Assembly: GCA_030039005.1 (NCBI GenBank)
Contig: JASHQT010000052.1
Coordinates: 1-22,195 of the forward strand
Reading direction: 5' to 3'
Length of the DNA stretch: 22,195 nt
Origin: Bryobacteraceae bacterium
GTDB taxonomy: Bacteria; Acidobacteriota; Terriglobia; Bryobacterales; Bryobacteraceae
This document shows, one piece after another, positions 7,506 through 15,117 of the stretch. A program made the position numbers and the translations under genes. The notes under the pieces are model-generated. The model saw only the letters and a program-made list of their open reading frames with translations, was not told the DNA's origin and did no database searches. Positions within the stretch are counted from its first letter, which is position 1, and every line of letters starts with the position of its first letter.

Positions 7506-8384
7506 ATGGAAGTGTACCTGTTGGACGGGACGTATGAACTGTTCCGGCACTATTACGCGCTGCCCAAAGCGCGCGATTCCGAGGGGCGCGAAGTAGCGGC
7601 GGTGCGCGGCGTGGTGCGGAGCGTGCTGGGGATGATCCAGGGCGGCGCGATCCATATCGGCGTGGCGACGGATCACGTGATCGAATCGTTCCGCAACGGA
7701 TTGTGGCCGGGCTACAAGACAAGCGCCGGCGTTCCGGCCGATCTGCTGGCGCAGTTTCCGCTGCTCGAAGAGGCGCTCGCGGCGATGGGAGTGGCGGTGT
7801 GGCCGATGGTGGAGTTCGAAGCCGACGATGCGCTGGCTTCCGCGGCGGAGACGGCCGCGCGGGACGATCGAGTGGAGCGCGTGATCATCTGCACGCCGGA
7901 CAAAGACCTGGCGCAGTGCCTCCGCGGGACGCGCGTGGTGCAGATGAACCGGCGGACGCGCGAGATTCGCGACGAAGCGGGCGTGATCCACAAGTTTGGC
8001 GTCGCGCCGGAATCGATTCCGGATTATCTGGCGCTGGTGGGCGATGCGGCGGATGGATATCCGGGACTGGCAGGCTGGGGCGCGAAATCGGTGGCGGCCG
8101 TACTCGCGCGATACCGGCATCTGGAAGCGATTCCGGCGGATTGGCGCGAGTGGCACGTGAACGCGTCGAATGCGGGAGCGCTGGCGGCGACGCTCGCGCG
8201 GGAACGCGATCTGGCGTTTCTGTTTCGGACGCTCGCGACGCTCAAGACGGATATTCCGTTGTTCGCTTCGATGGATGAACTGAAGTGGAAGGGGCCACAG
8301 CCCGAGTTCGAAACGCTAGGGACAAAGCTGGATGCGGCGGTGACAGTGAGCGGCGCGTCGCGGACATCCGGTTCGCGGCAATAA
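7506..8384 (+). CDS. stand-alone 5'-3' exonuclease (Pol I N-terminal/FEN family)
   Basis: A 292-residue metal-dependent 5' nuclease corresponding to the N-terminal domain of DNA polymerase I, with no polymerase domain attached. Acidic metal-site residues are visible: D7 in LLDGTYELFR, E105, D107 and D108 in FEADD, and D132 and D134 in TPDKD. The DNA-binding helix-hairpin-helix is GDAADGYPGLAGWGAKSV (179-196), the counterpart of the family GDxxDNIPGVxGIGxKTA. Such proteins act on flaps and RNA primers or supplement Pol I in repair. ATG 7506 keeps the family N terminus intact; the frame is open further upstream, but that would overlap the divergent promoter. It is a single gene, convergent with the GMC oxidoreductase gene 14 bases downstream. 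Confidence 0.9.
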   Translation: MEVYLLDGTYELFRHYYALPKARDSEGREVAAVRGVVRSVLGMIQGGAIHIGVATDHVIESFRNGLWPGYKTSAGVPADLLAQFPLLEEALAAMGVAVWPMVEFEADDALASAAETAARDDRVERVIICTPDKDLAQCLRGTRVVQMNRRTREIRDEAGVIHKFGVAPESIPDYLALVGDAADGYPGLAGWGAKSVAAVLARYRHLEAIPADWREWHVNASNAGALAATLARERDLAFLFRTLATLKTDIPLFASMDELKWKGPQPEFETLGTKLDAAVTVSGASRTSGSRQ

Positions 8385-8398
8385 CTGAACGAAGGGGA

Positions 8399-10057
8399 TC
8401 AGCCGAGTTCGCCGCGTTTGGCCGCTTGGATGGCCCAGTCCGCCGCGCGATAGGCAAGCGCCTGGATGGTGGCGGTGGGCTGCTGGCGCGCCGAGGTGAC
8501 GAAGCTGCTTCCATCTGCGATCACGAGATTGGGGACGTCGTGCGCGCGGTTGTTGCGGTCAACGACGGATTTCGCAGGATCGTTGCCCATGCGGCAGGTG
8601 CCCATCAGGTGGCGCGACGGCAACATGTCTTCAAACGCGATGCCGGTGGTCCAGACCTTTCTCGCGCCGGCGGCCTGGAGGATTTCGAGTTGTTTGCTCA
8701 GCACCCATTTCAACGCCGCGGCGTCGTCGGCATGAAGGTCGTAGGTGACGCGCATGGCGGGCAGGCCCCAGGTATCCTTGAGATCCGGGTCGAGCGAAAT
8801 GCTGCTGCGCGATTGGGGCAGGGAACTGGTGTGGCCGAGCAGCGTCATGGTGTGGTTGAAGTACTCGCCCAAAATCTTTTTGTACCCGGCGCCCCATTTG
8901 GGCGCATCCGGCGGCAGGGCGTGTAAGGCGAAACTCGCCGGATAATAATCGAAGCGCGCGTCGATGCCGCCGCCTCCGTAAAATCCCCGCTGGGGATCGG
9001 CACGATAGTAATCGTGGATGACGCGCGTAGCCTGAATGCTTTTGTACTCGTTCAGCGGATGTTCGAACAGCCCCAGGGCTTCGCCACCGAGATCCCACAT
9101 CAGGTGCGTGCCCACCAACCCGCTGGAATTGGCGAGACCGTGGGGAAAAGCTTTGGATTTGGACATCAGCAACAGGCGCGCGGTTTCAGCGCCGTTGGCG
9201 CACAGCACCACGGTCTTCGCGCGTTGGAAAATTTCACGGCGGCGGGAATCGAAATAGACAGCGCCGGTGGCGCGGCCGCGTGCGTCCGTTTCGATTTTTC
9301 GAACGTAGGAGTTGGGTCGAATCTCGCAGCGGCCGGTTTTTTCGGCGATGGGGATCACCGAAACCAGCGTGCTCGATTTCGCGCGCATCTCGCATCCAAA
9401 GGATTCGCAGAAACCGCAGTGGGCGCAAGCGGCGCGGCCTTGATACGGCTGCGACAGAATGGCCACCGGCGCGGGAAACGGATGCAGACCCAGTTTCTTC
9501 GCCGCGCGCTCGAACAACACGCCGGATGATTTCACGGGCATAGGAGGCAAAGGATAAGGTTTGGAGCGGGGCGCTTCAAACGGGTTGGCGCCGGCGAGGC
9601 CGGAGATGCCGAGATCGTACTCGGCTTTCGTATAGTAGGGTTCCAAATCGGCGTATCGGATAGGCCAATCGGCCAGATCCGCCCCGGGCACATCGCCGAA
9701 CAGACTGCGCTCGTGAAAATCGTCTTCGTGGAAGCGCCAGTAGTTTGCGGTGAAATGAACGCTGCCTCCGCCTACCTGTCGCCCGTATTCGATGGCCTTG
9801 ATGGGCTTGGCCTGTTCCGATTCGGTGCGGCGATACGTGACGGGTTGGATCTTAGGGTCGTTGGTAAGACCGGGAAGATAGGTATAGCGGATCTCGTCGT
9901 GCCGGTAGTCGCGTTCGGTGAGATAGGGACCTTGCTCCAATACGACCACGCGAAAACCGGCAGTGGAGAGTTCCTTGGCCATCACGCCGCCGGCGGCGCC
10001 CGCGCCGATGATCAGGAAATCGACGGGGTCCGAGGGCCGGAACCTCGCGTTGCTCAT
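8399..10057 (-). CDS. GMC-family FAD oxidoreductase (gluconate 2-dehydrogenase-type large subunit)
   Basis: A 552-residue flavoprotein that would oxidise an alcohol or sugar hydroxyl and pass electrons to a partner. The FAD motif G18-x-G20-x-x-G23 is at the N terminus, followed by VVLEQGP. The segment YGRQVGGGSVHF is the second FAD contact, and CAHCGFCESFGC is the cysteine cluster common in the dehydrogenase branch. The C-terminal domain has SRHLMGTCRMG (H483) and ends RQQPTATIQALA. GMC enzymes usually have Asn before that PT; here it is Gln. No signal peptide precedes the FAD domain. The start overlaps the stop of the small-subunit gene (ATGA at 10057-10054), so the protein may be exported together with that Tat-signal partner. 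No cytochrome subunit is in the window. Confidence 0.93.
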   Translation of the reverse strand: MSNARFRPSDPVDFLIIGAGAAGGVMAKELSTAGFRVVVLEQGPYLTERDYRHDEIRYTYLPGLTNDPKIQPVTYRRTESEQAKPIKAIEYGRQVGGGSVHFTANYWRFHEDDFHERSLFGDVPGADLADWPIRYADLEPYYTKAEYDLGISGLAGANPFEAPRSKPYPLPPMPVKSSGVLFERAAKKLGLHPFPAPVAILSQPYQGRAACAHCGFCESFGCEMRAKSSTLVSVIPIAEKTGRCEIRPNSYVRKIETDARGRATGAVYFDSRRREIFQRAKTVVLCANGAETARLLLMSKSKAFPHGLANSSGLVGTHLMWDLGGEALGLFEHPLNEYKSIQATRVIHDYYRADPQRGFYGGGGIDARFDYYPASFALHALPPDAPKWGAGYKKILGEYFNHTMTLLGHTSSLPQSRSSISLDPDLKDTWGLPAMRVTYDLHADDAAALKWVLSKQLEILQAAGARKVWTTGIAFEDMLPSRHLMGTCRMGNDPAKSVVDRNNRAHDVPNLVIADGSSFVTSARQQPTATIQALAYRAADWAIQAAKRGELG

Positions 10058-10614
10058 GAGCCGCCGCCATTGGCGGGATCGTCGTAATAGCCGAAGGGCG
10101 GGGTATAGACGTGACGATCGTCAAAGCCGATCAGCTTCCAGCCTATGCGATCGCGATTGCCGCCGTAGCCGGGATCGCCGAGCAGTCCGTAGAGCGTGTG
10201 GGTGCGAAGGAGCTCGAAGAAGTCCGTGGCTTCGATGGCGTGGATCAGTTGGATTTGTCGATCGTTCGAAAGAGCTGCCGCGCTCGATGAACCAGGGAAC
10301 ATTTCCCGGCGCTTTTGTTGAATCGCGGCCATGCCTGCGCGGTAATTTTCGCGGAGGTGGGCATCGAACGTGGCGAGCGCGCGATCGATGAAGTACACCA
10401 CGCCGGCTTCGTGCGCGCCAGGACCGTCGGTGGACGGGACGATCTGCGAGGTAATGGCGTCGATTTCCTGGGCCTCGTTGGCATCGAGCGTTTGGAAGGG
10501 AGGGGGCGTCTTCGCGCTGACGGCTCGGTGAGCGTGTTCTTGCGCGGCGGCGATCTCGGCGAACGCGGCCAGACCGGCGCACTGGGAAAGCCAGTCCCGG
10601 CGCGTTTGGTGCAC
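10054..10614 (-). CDS. gluconate 2-dehydrogenase subunit 3 family protein with Tat-like signal
   Basis: A 186-residue small subunit of GMC-type dehydrogenases. The N terminus MHQTRRDWLSQCAGLAAFAE has a twin arginine followed by D-W-L and a moderately hydrophobic stretch, fitting a Tat signal. The body has the family features DANEAQEIDAITSQIVPSTD (43-62), AGVVYFIDRALATF, and the C-terminal DPGYGGNRDRIGWKLIGF. In characterised relatives this subunit is needed for export and folding of the flavoprotein. The start is a GTG one base after the stop of the upstream MBL gene, and the stop overlaps the GMC start, so the three genes are translationally linked. Confidence 0.9.
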   Translation of the reverse strand: MHQTRRDWLSQCAGLAAFAEIAAAQEHAHRAVSAKTPPPFQTLDANEAQEIDAITSQIVPSTDGPGAHEAGVVYFIDRALATFDAHLRENYRAGMAAIQQKRREMFPGSSSAAALSNDRQIQLIHAIEATDFFELLRTHTLYGLLGDPGYGGNRDRIGWKLIGFDDRHVYTPPFGYYDDPANGGGS

Positions 10615-10615
10615 G

Positions 10616-11470
10616 CTACTGCGCCTCTTCGATCACGCCGTTCAGGCCGCGCGCCAGATGCAGATCCGCCCAATGGAATTCGGTGCGCAGCATCTGTGCG
10701 ATGTCATCTTTCGATTTCTTGGCGCGATTCATTTCGCGCACGCGCTGGACCAGCCGGATGGTGCTTTCACGGTAAGCGGCCATCTCCTGTTTGGTAGCGA
10801 TGGGGCCGTGACCGGGCACCACGGTATCGAAATCGAGCTGTAGCGCCGAGCGCAAGGTGCCGGGCCATTCCACCGCGCTGCCGCCGCCGGAATAATCGAT
10901 CAGCTCGGGCACGTCGTCGCCCTTGGTATACATATCGCCTGCGGCGAGAACGCGCTCGGCCGGGAACAGAACCACCACGTCGCCGTTGGTGTGCGCGCGG
11001 CCATAATGATACAGCGCGACGTTCTTGCCGCCGAGGAAAATATGCGCGTGATGTTCAATGACGATATCCGGAAGGCCCGGCTGATTGTACGTCACCATCT
11101 GCTGGCGCGCTTCCTGAGAGGCGACGATGACTGCGTTCATGGCCTGGAATTTCGCGTTGCCGCCGCTGTGATCGGCGTGATGGTGCGTGTTGACGATGTA
11201 CTTCACCGGCTTATCGGTGATCTTCCGCAGCTCAGTCATGATGCCTTCGTGATCGATATCGAACTTGTCGTCCACCAGCAGAACGCCGTCGTTGGTAACG
11301 AGCACGGTGGTGTTGCCGGGGACGAAATCGTTGTGGATCACATAGAGGTCGTCCTTGAGTTTGATGGTGGTCAGCTTCGACGGCTGATTTCCAAACTGCG
11401 TGTAGGCGGTGAACAAAGCGCCGCAGGCAAGGACGGCTGCGGACAGTCGTACAACGGTGCTCGTGCGCAT
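10616..11470 (-). CDS. exported MBL-fold metallo-hydrolase with intact zinc site
   Basis: A 284-residue secreted metal hydrolase of unknown substrate. An N-terminal hydrophobic signal (residues 1-23 or so) is present. All canonical ligands are visible: H96, H98, D100 and H101 in NTHHHADHSGGN, H160 in GRAHTNGD, D179 in AAGD, and H221 in VPGHGP. The domain arrangement resembles class B beta-lactamase-like and quinoprotein-relay-type MBL proteins, but nothing points to a drug target. It lies 16 bases after the MmgE/PrpD gene and one base before the small-subunit gene. No ribosome binding site is obvious ahead of its ATG. It offers a useful contrast with the degenerate MBL protein at 5633-6547. 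Confidence 0.92.
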   Translation of the reverse strand: MRTSTVVRLSAAVLACGALFTAYTQFGNQPSKLTTIKLKDDLYVIHNDFVPGNTTVLVTNDGVLLVDDKFDIDHEGIMTELRKITDKPVKYIVNTHHHADHSGGNAKFQAMNAVIVASQEARQQMVTYNQPGLPDIVIEHHAHIFLGGKNVALYHYGRAHTNGDVVVLFPAERVLAAGDMYTKGDDVPELIDYSGGGSAVEWPGTLRSALQLDFDTVVPGHGPIATKQEMAAYRESTIRLVQRVREMNRAKKSKDDIAQMLRTEFHWADLHLARGLNGVIEEAQ

Positions 11471-11486
11471 ATTAGCGGAGAGTATA

Positions 11487-12917
11487 TCAAGTCCGCTGCA
11501 GCAACGGGCGGAGTTCGGCCACCGATTTCATGCGTTCCAGGTGCATGGTGGCGTCGATCAGCTTGCCGGTGCGTTCAGCGCCGAGCACGGGCGTGATCAG
11601 GTCGCGGGCCTTGGAGATCACTTCGTCGCGCGGCATGGGATTTTCGGCGGTGCCGCGGACGGCCTTGACAGTTTCGGTGAGGTGCGTGCCGTCAGTTAAG
11701 ACCGCTTCGACGATCGCTTCGCGCGCCGGCAGGTGGCGTTCGAGCTCGGCATCGGCGACCAGTTGCACTTTCGCGCGCTGCTTCAACACGGCGGGATCCT
11801 GCATGCGCGCCTTGTCGTGCGCGGCCTGGAACGACGCGGTTTTGTCGAGCAGCATGATCGCGATCATGTGCTGCATACAAATGTCGGGCATCTCGCGGTT
11901 CGTTACCAGCGCCGCTTCGCTCGAAGCCACGCGCACCGTGATGGACTGCACCTGATCGGGCTCAAAAGGATGATGCTTCCTGATGAGCTCCAGCGCGTCG
12001 AGGGGCGCCTGAATAGGCGAGCCGACGGTCCATTTCTTAATGTTTGTGCGGGTGATCTCGTAGCGCTCGCCGAGTTTTTCGATCAGTTTGTCAGCATCGG
12101 CCTGTGGCGCATAATCGGCGAGGAAATTATCTTGTCCGGAGAGAACGTCATCGACGCCGGTGGCGCCGGCCTGCACGAGCAAGGCCGCGGTCACGCCATT
12201 GCGCGCGGGCATGCCCGCGAACAAGAACGCTTTTTCGATGTGATCGGTGTCGCGCTGCCAGGTCTTGATGCCGGAGCCCTGTTGCGAGGCATAGTCGATC
12301 AGCCAGCGCATCTGCTGCTGGTTTAGATTCGCGGCGCAGCCGGCGGCAACCGCGGATCCGAACGTGCCGGCCAGCGCGTGGGTGCTGATGTGGGTCGGGG
12401 TCTCGAACGCGCCCGCGCCGACGGTCATCGTAAAGCGCGTGCCGACGTCGTAGCCGAGCGCCACTGCACGCACGAAACGTTGGCCGTCGATATGAAACTG
12501 CTCGCCGGCCGCCAGAGCCGAAGGCACGATGGAGCAGCCGGGATGCGATTCCGAGGGTGCGTGCGAGTCGTCGGTTTCGTCGGAGTGCGCGAGCATCGCG
12601 TTGGCGAAAGCGGCTTCGATGGCGCCGCAGGTGATCTCGCAGGCCGCGACTGTCGCGATGGTTTCGGCTGAATGCAGGCGCGCGAATTGGATAGCGAAGC
12701 GTCCGGGCGCAAGATCCGAGCCCGAGATCATGGCGGAGAAGGTGTCGAGGATATGCTGCTTGGTTTTTTCGAGCGCTTCCTCGGGTAGCGGATGCGCGCC
12801 GGCTTCGGACATATAGGCGCTGAGCCGTGCCATCACGGGGCTGATCGCCGGGGCTGCAGCTCTTAGGCGGGTCGCGCAAGACGCGACGGTTGCAAGCGTG
12901 AAAGAGCGGCGCGTCAT
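11487..12917 (-). CDS. MmgE/PrpD family protein with Tat-like signal peptide
   Basis: A 476-residue member of the family that includes 2-methylcitrate dehydratase (PrpD) and cis-aconitate decarboxylase; the reaction here is unknown. I chose ATG 12917 because the protein then opens MTRRSFTLATVASCATRLRAAAPA, a twin-arginine signal. An ATG at 12953 would add 12 residues and overlap the amidohydrolase stop. Family segments include HILDTFSAMISGS, AFANAMLAHSDETDDSH, HPGCSIVPSALAAGE and the helical region SHPG...GYDVGTRF, followed by the small C-terminal domain (ITVRVASSEAALVTNREMPD). Known MmgE/PrpD enzymes are cytoplasmic, so an exported form is unusual. It sits between an exported amidohydrolase and an exported MBL hydrolase in a minus-strand run of genes. 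Confidence 0.88.
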   Translation of the reverse strand: MTRRSFTLATVASCATRLRAAAPAISPVMARLSAYMSEAGAHPLPEEALEKTKQHILDTFSAMISGSDLAPGRFAIQFARLHSAETIATVAACEITCGAIEAAFANAMLAHSDETDDSHAPSESHPGCSIVPSALAAGEQFHIDGQRFVRAVALGYDVGTRFTMTVGAGAFETPTHISTHALAGTFGSAVAAGCAANLNQQQMRWLIDYASQQGSGIKTWQRDTDHIEKAFLFAGMPARNGVTAALLVQAGATGVDDVLSGQDNFLADYAPQADADKLIEKLGERYEITRTNIKKWTVGSPIQAPLDALELIRKHHPFEPDQVQSITVRVASSEAALVTNREMPDICMQHMIAIMLLDKTASFQAAHDKARMQDPAVLKQRAKVQLVADAELERHLPAREAIVEAVLTDGTHLTETVKAVRGTAENPMPRDEVISKARDLITPVLGAERTGKLIDATMHLERMKSVAELRPLLQRT

Positions 12918-12939
12918 TTTAGAAGCCCGGCGCGTGAGG

Positions 12940-14355
12940 CTAGTGGATTTCATCGCGAAAAACGACGCCCCCTTTCATGACAAATTTGACGCGTTGCATT
13001 TCGCTGATGTCGGCCAGCGGATCGCCGGAGACGGCCACCAAGTCGGCGAATTTGCCCGCTTCGATGCTGCCCACTTCCTTGCGCAATTCGAAGTTCAGAC
13101 TTTCCGCGGCGCTGCTGGTGGCCATCTGCAAAGCCTGCACGGGGGTCATGCCCCATTTGACGTAGTAAGCGAACTGGAACGCTTGCACGCCGTGGCCGTA
13201 GGTGTAGGCGCCGCTTCCGAACACTTCTTTGACGCCCGCGGCGACCAGCCGCTTGAAGCTCATCTCGGTGAGCTGGAAACGCGTGGTTTTGCCGCGCGAG
13301 GCCTTCAGATCGCGCGTTTCCAGATCGCCGATCAAATCCCAGAGGGTTTGCATCACCGGGCGCTGGGTTCCATCCCACAGCGGTTTCTTGAAGAGCCGGA
13401 TGGTTTCGTCGTCGAGACCGGGCGCGCCGGTGACGCCCACGATGACATGCATGGGCATATCGACGCCCGCCTCCAGACAATTGCGCAGGCCTTCGCCGCC
13501 GTAGGCGTGACAGGCGACGCGCAGACCACGGCGATGCGCTTCGTCGACGATGGCTTGATTTTCTTCGAGCGTGAGCGACGGCACCGTGATCATCTTGCCA
13601 TCGGGCGTGAATACGCCCGAGCCCGGCGGATCGGGATAGCCGCCGCCTTCGTAATCTTCGGTTTCGTAGACCTTGATCCAATCCACGCCGTAATGCGAAT
13701 GCTCGCGCACAGCCGCTCGCGCGAGCCACGGTGAATTAACGTCGCCCGAAAGCTGCCAGGCGTTCTGACCGAGATTTTGGCCGAACGGCATGACGACCGA
13801 CGGCGCGGGATAATACGCGGCGGCGCGCGGGTTCAACTGCGGCCCGGCGACTTGCAGGCGCGGCCCGGGAATTTGGCCCTTATTGATGGCGTCGCGCAGT
13901 TCGACGATTGCGTAGGTGTACGGCGAGCCCATGTCCTGGAGCGTGGTGAAGCCCGCGTCGAGATCCTTCATGGCGTAATGCCAGCCGGAGAAGGCCGCGC
14001 GCGCATCGTTGGGCTGCTGCTCCTGCATCAGGTGCACGTGGCGATCGATCAAGCCTGGGAGCACGGTGGCGCGGCTCAGGTCGATCACTTCGGCACCTTG
14101 CGGAATGCGAACGCTCGCGGCGGGTCCGGCCGCCGTAATGCGGTCGCCCTGGATGATGATGACTTGACCCTTCAACATCACGCCCGCATTGGAATCGAAC
14201 ATGCGTCCGGCGCGAATGGCCACGCCTTGCGCGGGCGGGGCCTGCATGGTCATGCGCCCGGCGTCGAACGGGCCGGCTTCGGGACGGGTACCTTGGGCGA
14301 GCGCGGCGGCGCCTACGAATACCCAGCACATTAGTCGCGCGAGGAGATTTCGCAT
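12940..14355 (-). CDS. exported metal-dependent amidohydrolase (imidazolonepropionase/prolidase-like) lacking the usual Asp
   Basis: A 471-residue amidohydrolase with a Sec signal (residues 1-21) and a short linker, so probably periplasmic. The composite beta domain begins near 45 (VAIRAGRMFD). Metal ligands are H106 and H108 in DRHVHLM, a probable carboxylated K228 in DWIKVYE, H283 in ACHAYG and H303 in MHVIVG. The last expected residue, an Asp in a GTDAG-type motif, is replaced: the sequence reads VFGSGAYTYGHG, with G382 in its place. The typical C-terminal GSIEAGKFADLVAVSGDPL is present. A GCGAGGAT ribosome binding site precedes the ATG. It starts 24 bases after the GH19 stop and is followed by MmgE/PrpD. 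Substrates in this family range from cyclic imides to dipeptides and organophosphates; none can be chosen here. Confidence 0.9.
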   Translation of the reverse strand: MRNLLARLMCWVFVGAAALAQGTRPEAGPFDAGRMTMQAPPAQGVAIRAGRMFDSNAGVMLKGQVIIIQGDRITAAGPAASVRIPQGAEVIDLSRATVLPGLIDRHVHLMQEQQPNDARAAFSGWHYAMKDLDAGFTTLQDMGSPYTYAIVELRDAINKGQIPGPRLQVAGPQLNPRAAAYYPAPSVVMPFGQNLGQNAWQLSGDVNSPWLARAAVREHSHYGVDWIKVYETEDYEGGGYPDPPGSGVFTPDGKMITVPSLTLEENQAIVDEAHRRGLRVACHAYGGEGLRNCLEAGVDMPMHVIVGVTGAPGLDDETIRLFKKPLWDGTQRPVMQTLWDLIGDLETRDLKASRGKTTRFQLTEMSFKRLVAAGVKEVFGSGAYTYGHGVQAFQFAYYVKWGMTPVQALQMATSSAAESLNFELRKEVGSIEAGKFADLVAVSGDPLADISEMQRVKFVMKGGVVFRDEIH

Positions 14356-14379
14356 ATCCTCGCGTAAGTATATCGCCGC

Positions 14380-15015
14380 CTACGCGTCGCGCGGGACTGG
14401 CGACTGGGGATTGGGGACAGTGGCAATTTCGTTCGGAATCAGGGGCAACCCGGTGTTGTAGGCCGCGGTGAAGGCGTCGAGTCCGTGGCTTCCGCCGTTG
14501 ACCAAGCGCCGGGCCGCGGCCAGATCGTTCGAGGCGAGCGCGGCGCGAATTTTCTCTTCATGAGCTTTCAGAAAACTCGCGAGCAGTCGCGCGGCGATTT
14601 CTGGATCGCACGCAAGCTCCGGATCGTCGATCAGCTTGTCGCCCAGCCCGATCGCAGCGCCGTGCAGTGCGTAATTCGCGCGCCCGGTGAGTTGGATGAA
14701 GCCGCGGCCGCGGAAGCGCTCGCCGTCAGGCGGACCGAGGTTGCCTAGATCGGCGCGATCGTCGTAGAGATCGAAGGGATGGCCGCCGGGTGACGTGTTG
14801 TAACGGCTTTGGCCTTCCGCGATGGGCGCGAACGAGGCGGCTTCCGCGCGGACGGTCGCCAGGGCCATCAAGATCATGGGCTTGTCGGCCAGATCCGGCG
14901 GCACCAGAGCGTTCAGGACCAATGGAAGGTTGGATTCGATATTGACGGGCGGCGCGCCGGGGAGCATTCGCGCCGCAATCTCGGCGGTAATGTCCGGAAT
15001 GAGGGAAAGGATCAT
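14380..15015 (-). CDS. glycoside hydrolase family 19-type protein (chitinase/lysozyme-like)
   Basis: A 211-residue protein of the lysozyme-like GH19 fold, which cuts chitin or peptidoglycan. The likely catalytic glutamate is E58 in ATVRAEAASFAPI, and the hallmark GRGFIQLTGRANY is at 103-115, followed by LVNGG (171-175) and DAFTAAYNTGLPL. It has no signal peptide, as with phage endolysins and many bacterial GH19 muramidases, so release would need a holin, secretion system or lysis. The last dozen residues (PNPQSPVPRDA) are encoded by a GACTGG/GGGGA-rich low-complexity stretch and look like a non-domain tail. Its ATG is preceded by AGGCAG. No phage genes are nearby. Confidence 0.85.
   Translation of the reverse strand: MILSLIPDITAEIAARMLPGAPPVNIESNLPLVLNALVPPDLADKPMILMALATVRAEAASFAPIAEGQSRYNTSPGGHPFDLYDDRADLGNLGPPDGERFRGRGFIQLTGRANYALHGAAIGLGDKLIDDPELACDPEIAARLLASFLKAHEEKIRAALASNDLAAARRLVNGGSHGLDAFTAAYNTGLPLIPNEIATVPNPQSPVPRDA
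14394..14423. repeat. imperfect GACTGG/GATTGGGGA low-complexity tract
   Basis: The end of the GH19 gene contains near-copies of GACTGG(G)GA (GACTGGCGACTGGGGATTGG and then GGACAGTGG). Such G-rich short repeats are common between genes in related genomes; here it has been read into the protein's C-terminal tail. Confidence 0.5.
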
Positions 15016-15021
15016 GGCGCT

Positions 15022-15035
15022 GCCTAATTTTAGGC
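15022..15035. promoter_or_regulatory. perfect 6-bp inverted repeat just upstream of the GH19 start
   Basis: GCCTAA-TT-TTAGGC forms a perfect palindromic pair six bases before the GH19 ATG and about 80 bases before the permease ATG. Its position between divergent genes fits an operator, but the site is short and no partner regulator is in the window. Confidence 0.35.
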
Positions 15036-15117
15036 CCTGCTGTCAAGTGAAGTGGTGTCGGGTGGAACGCCAAAAAAGCGATAATCCTGCGAACCGAATC
15101 GATCGGGCCACGTATTT

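Noticed and set aside
8385..8398. A shared terminator between the convergent exonuclease and GMC genes
   Set aside because: Only 14 bases separate them and no stem with a T run is visible.
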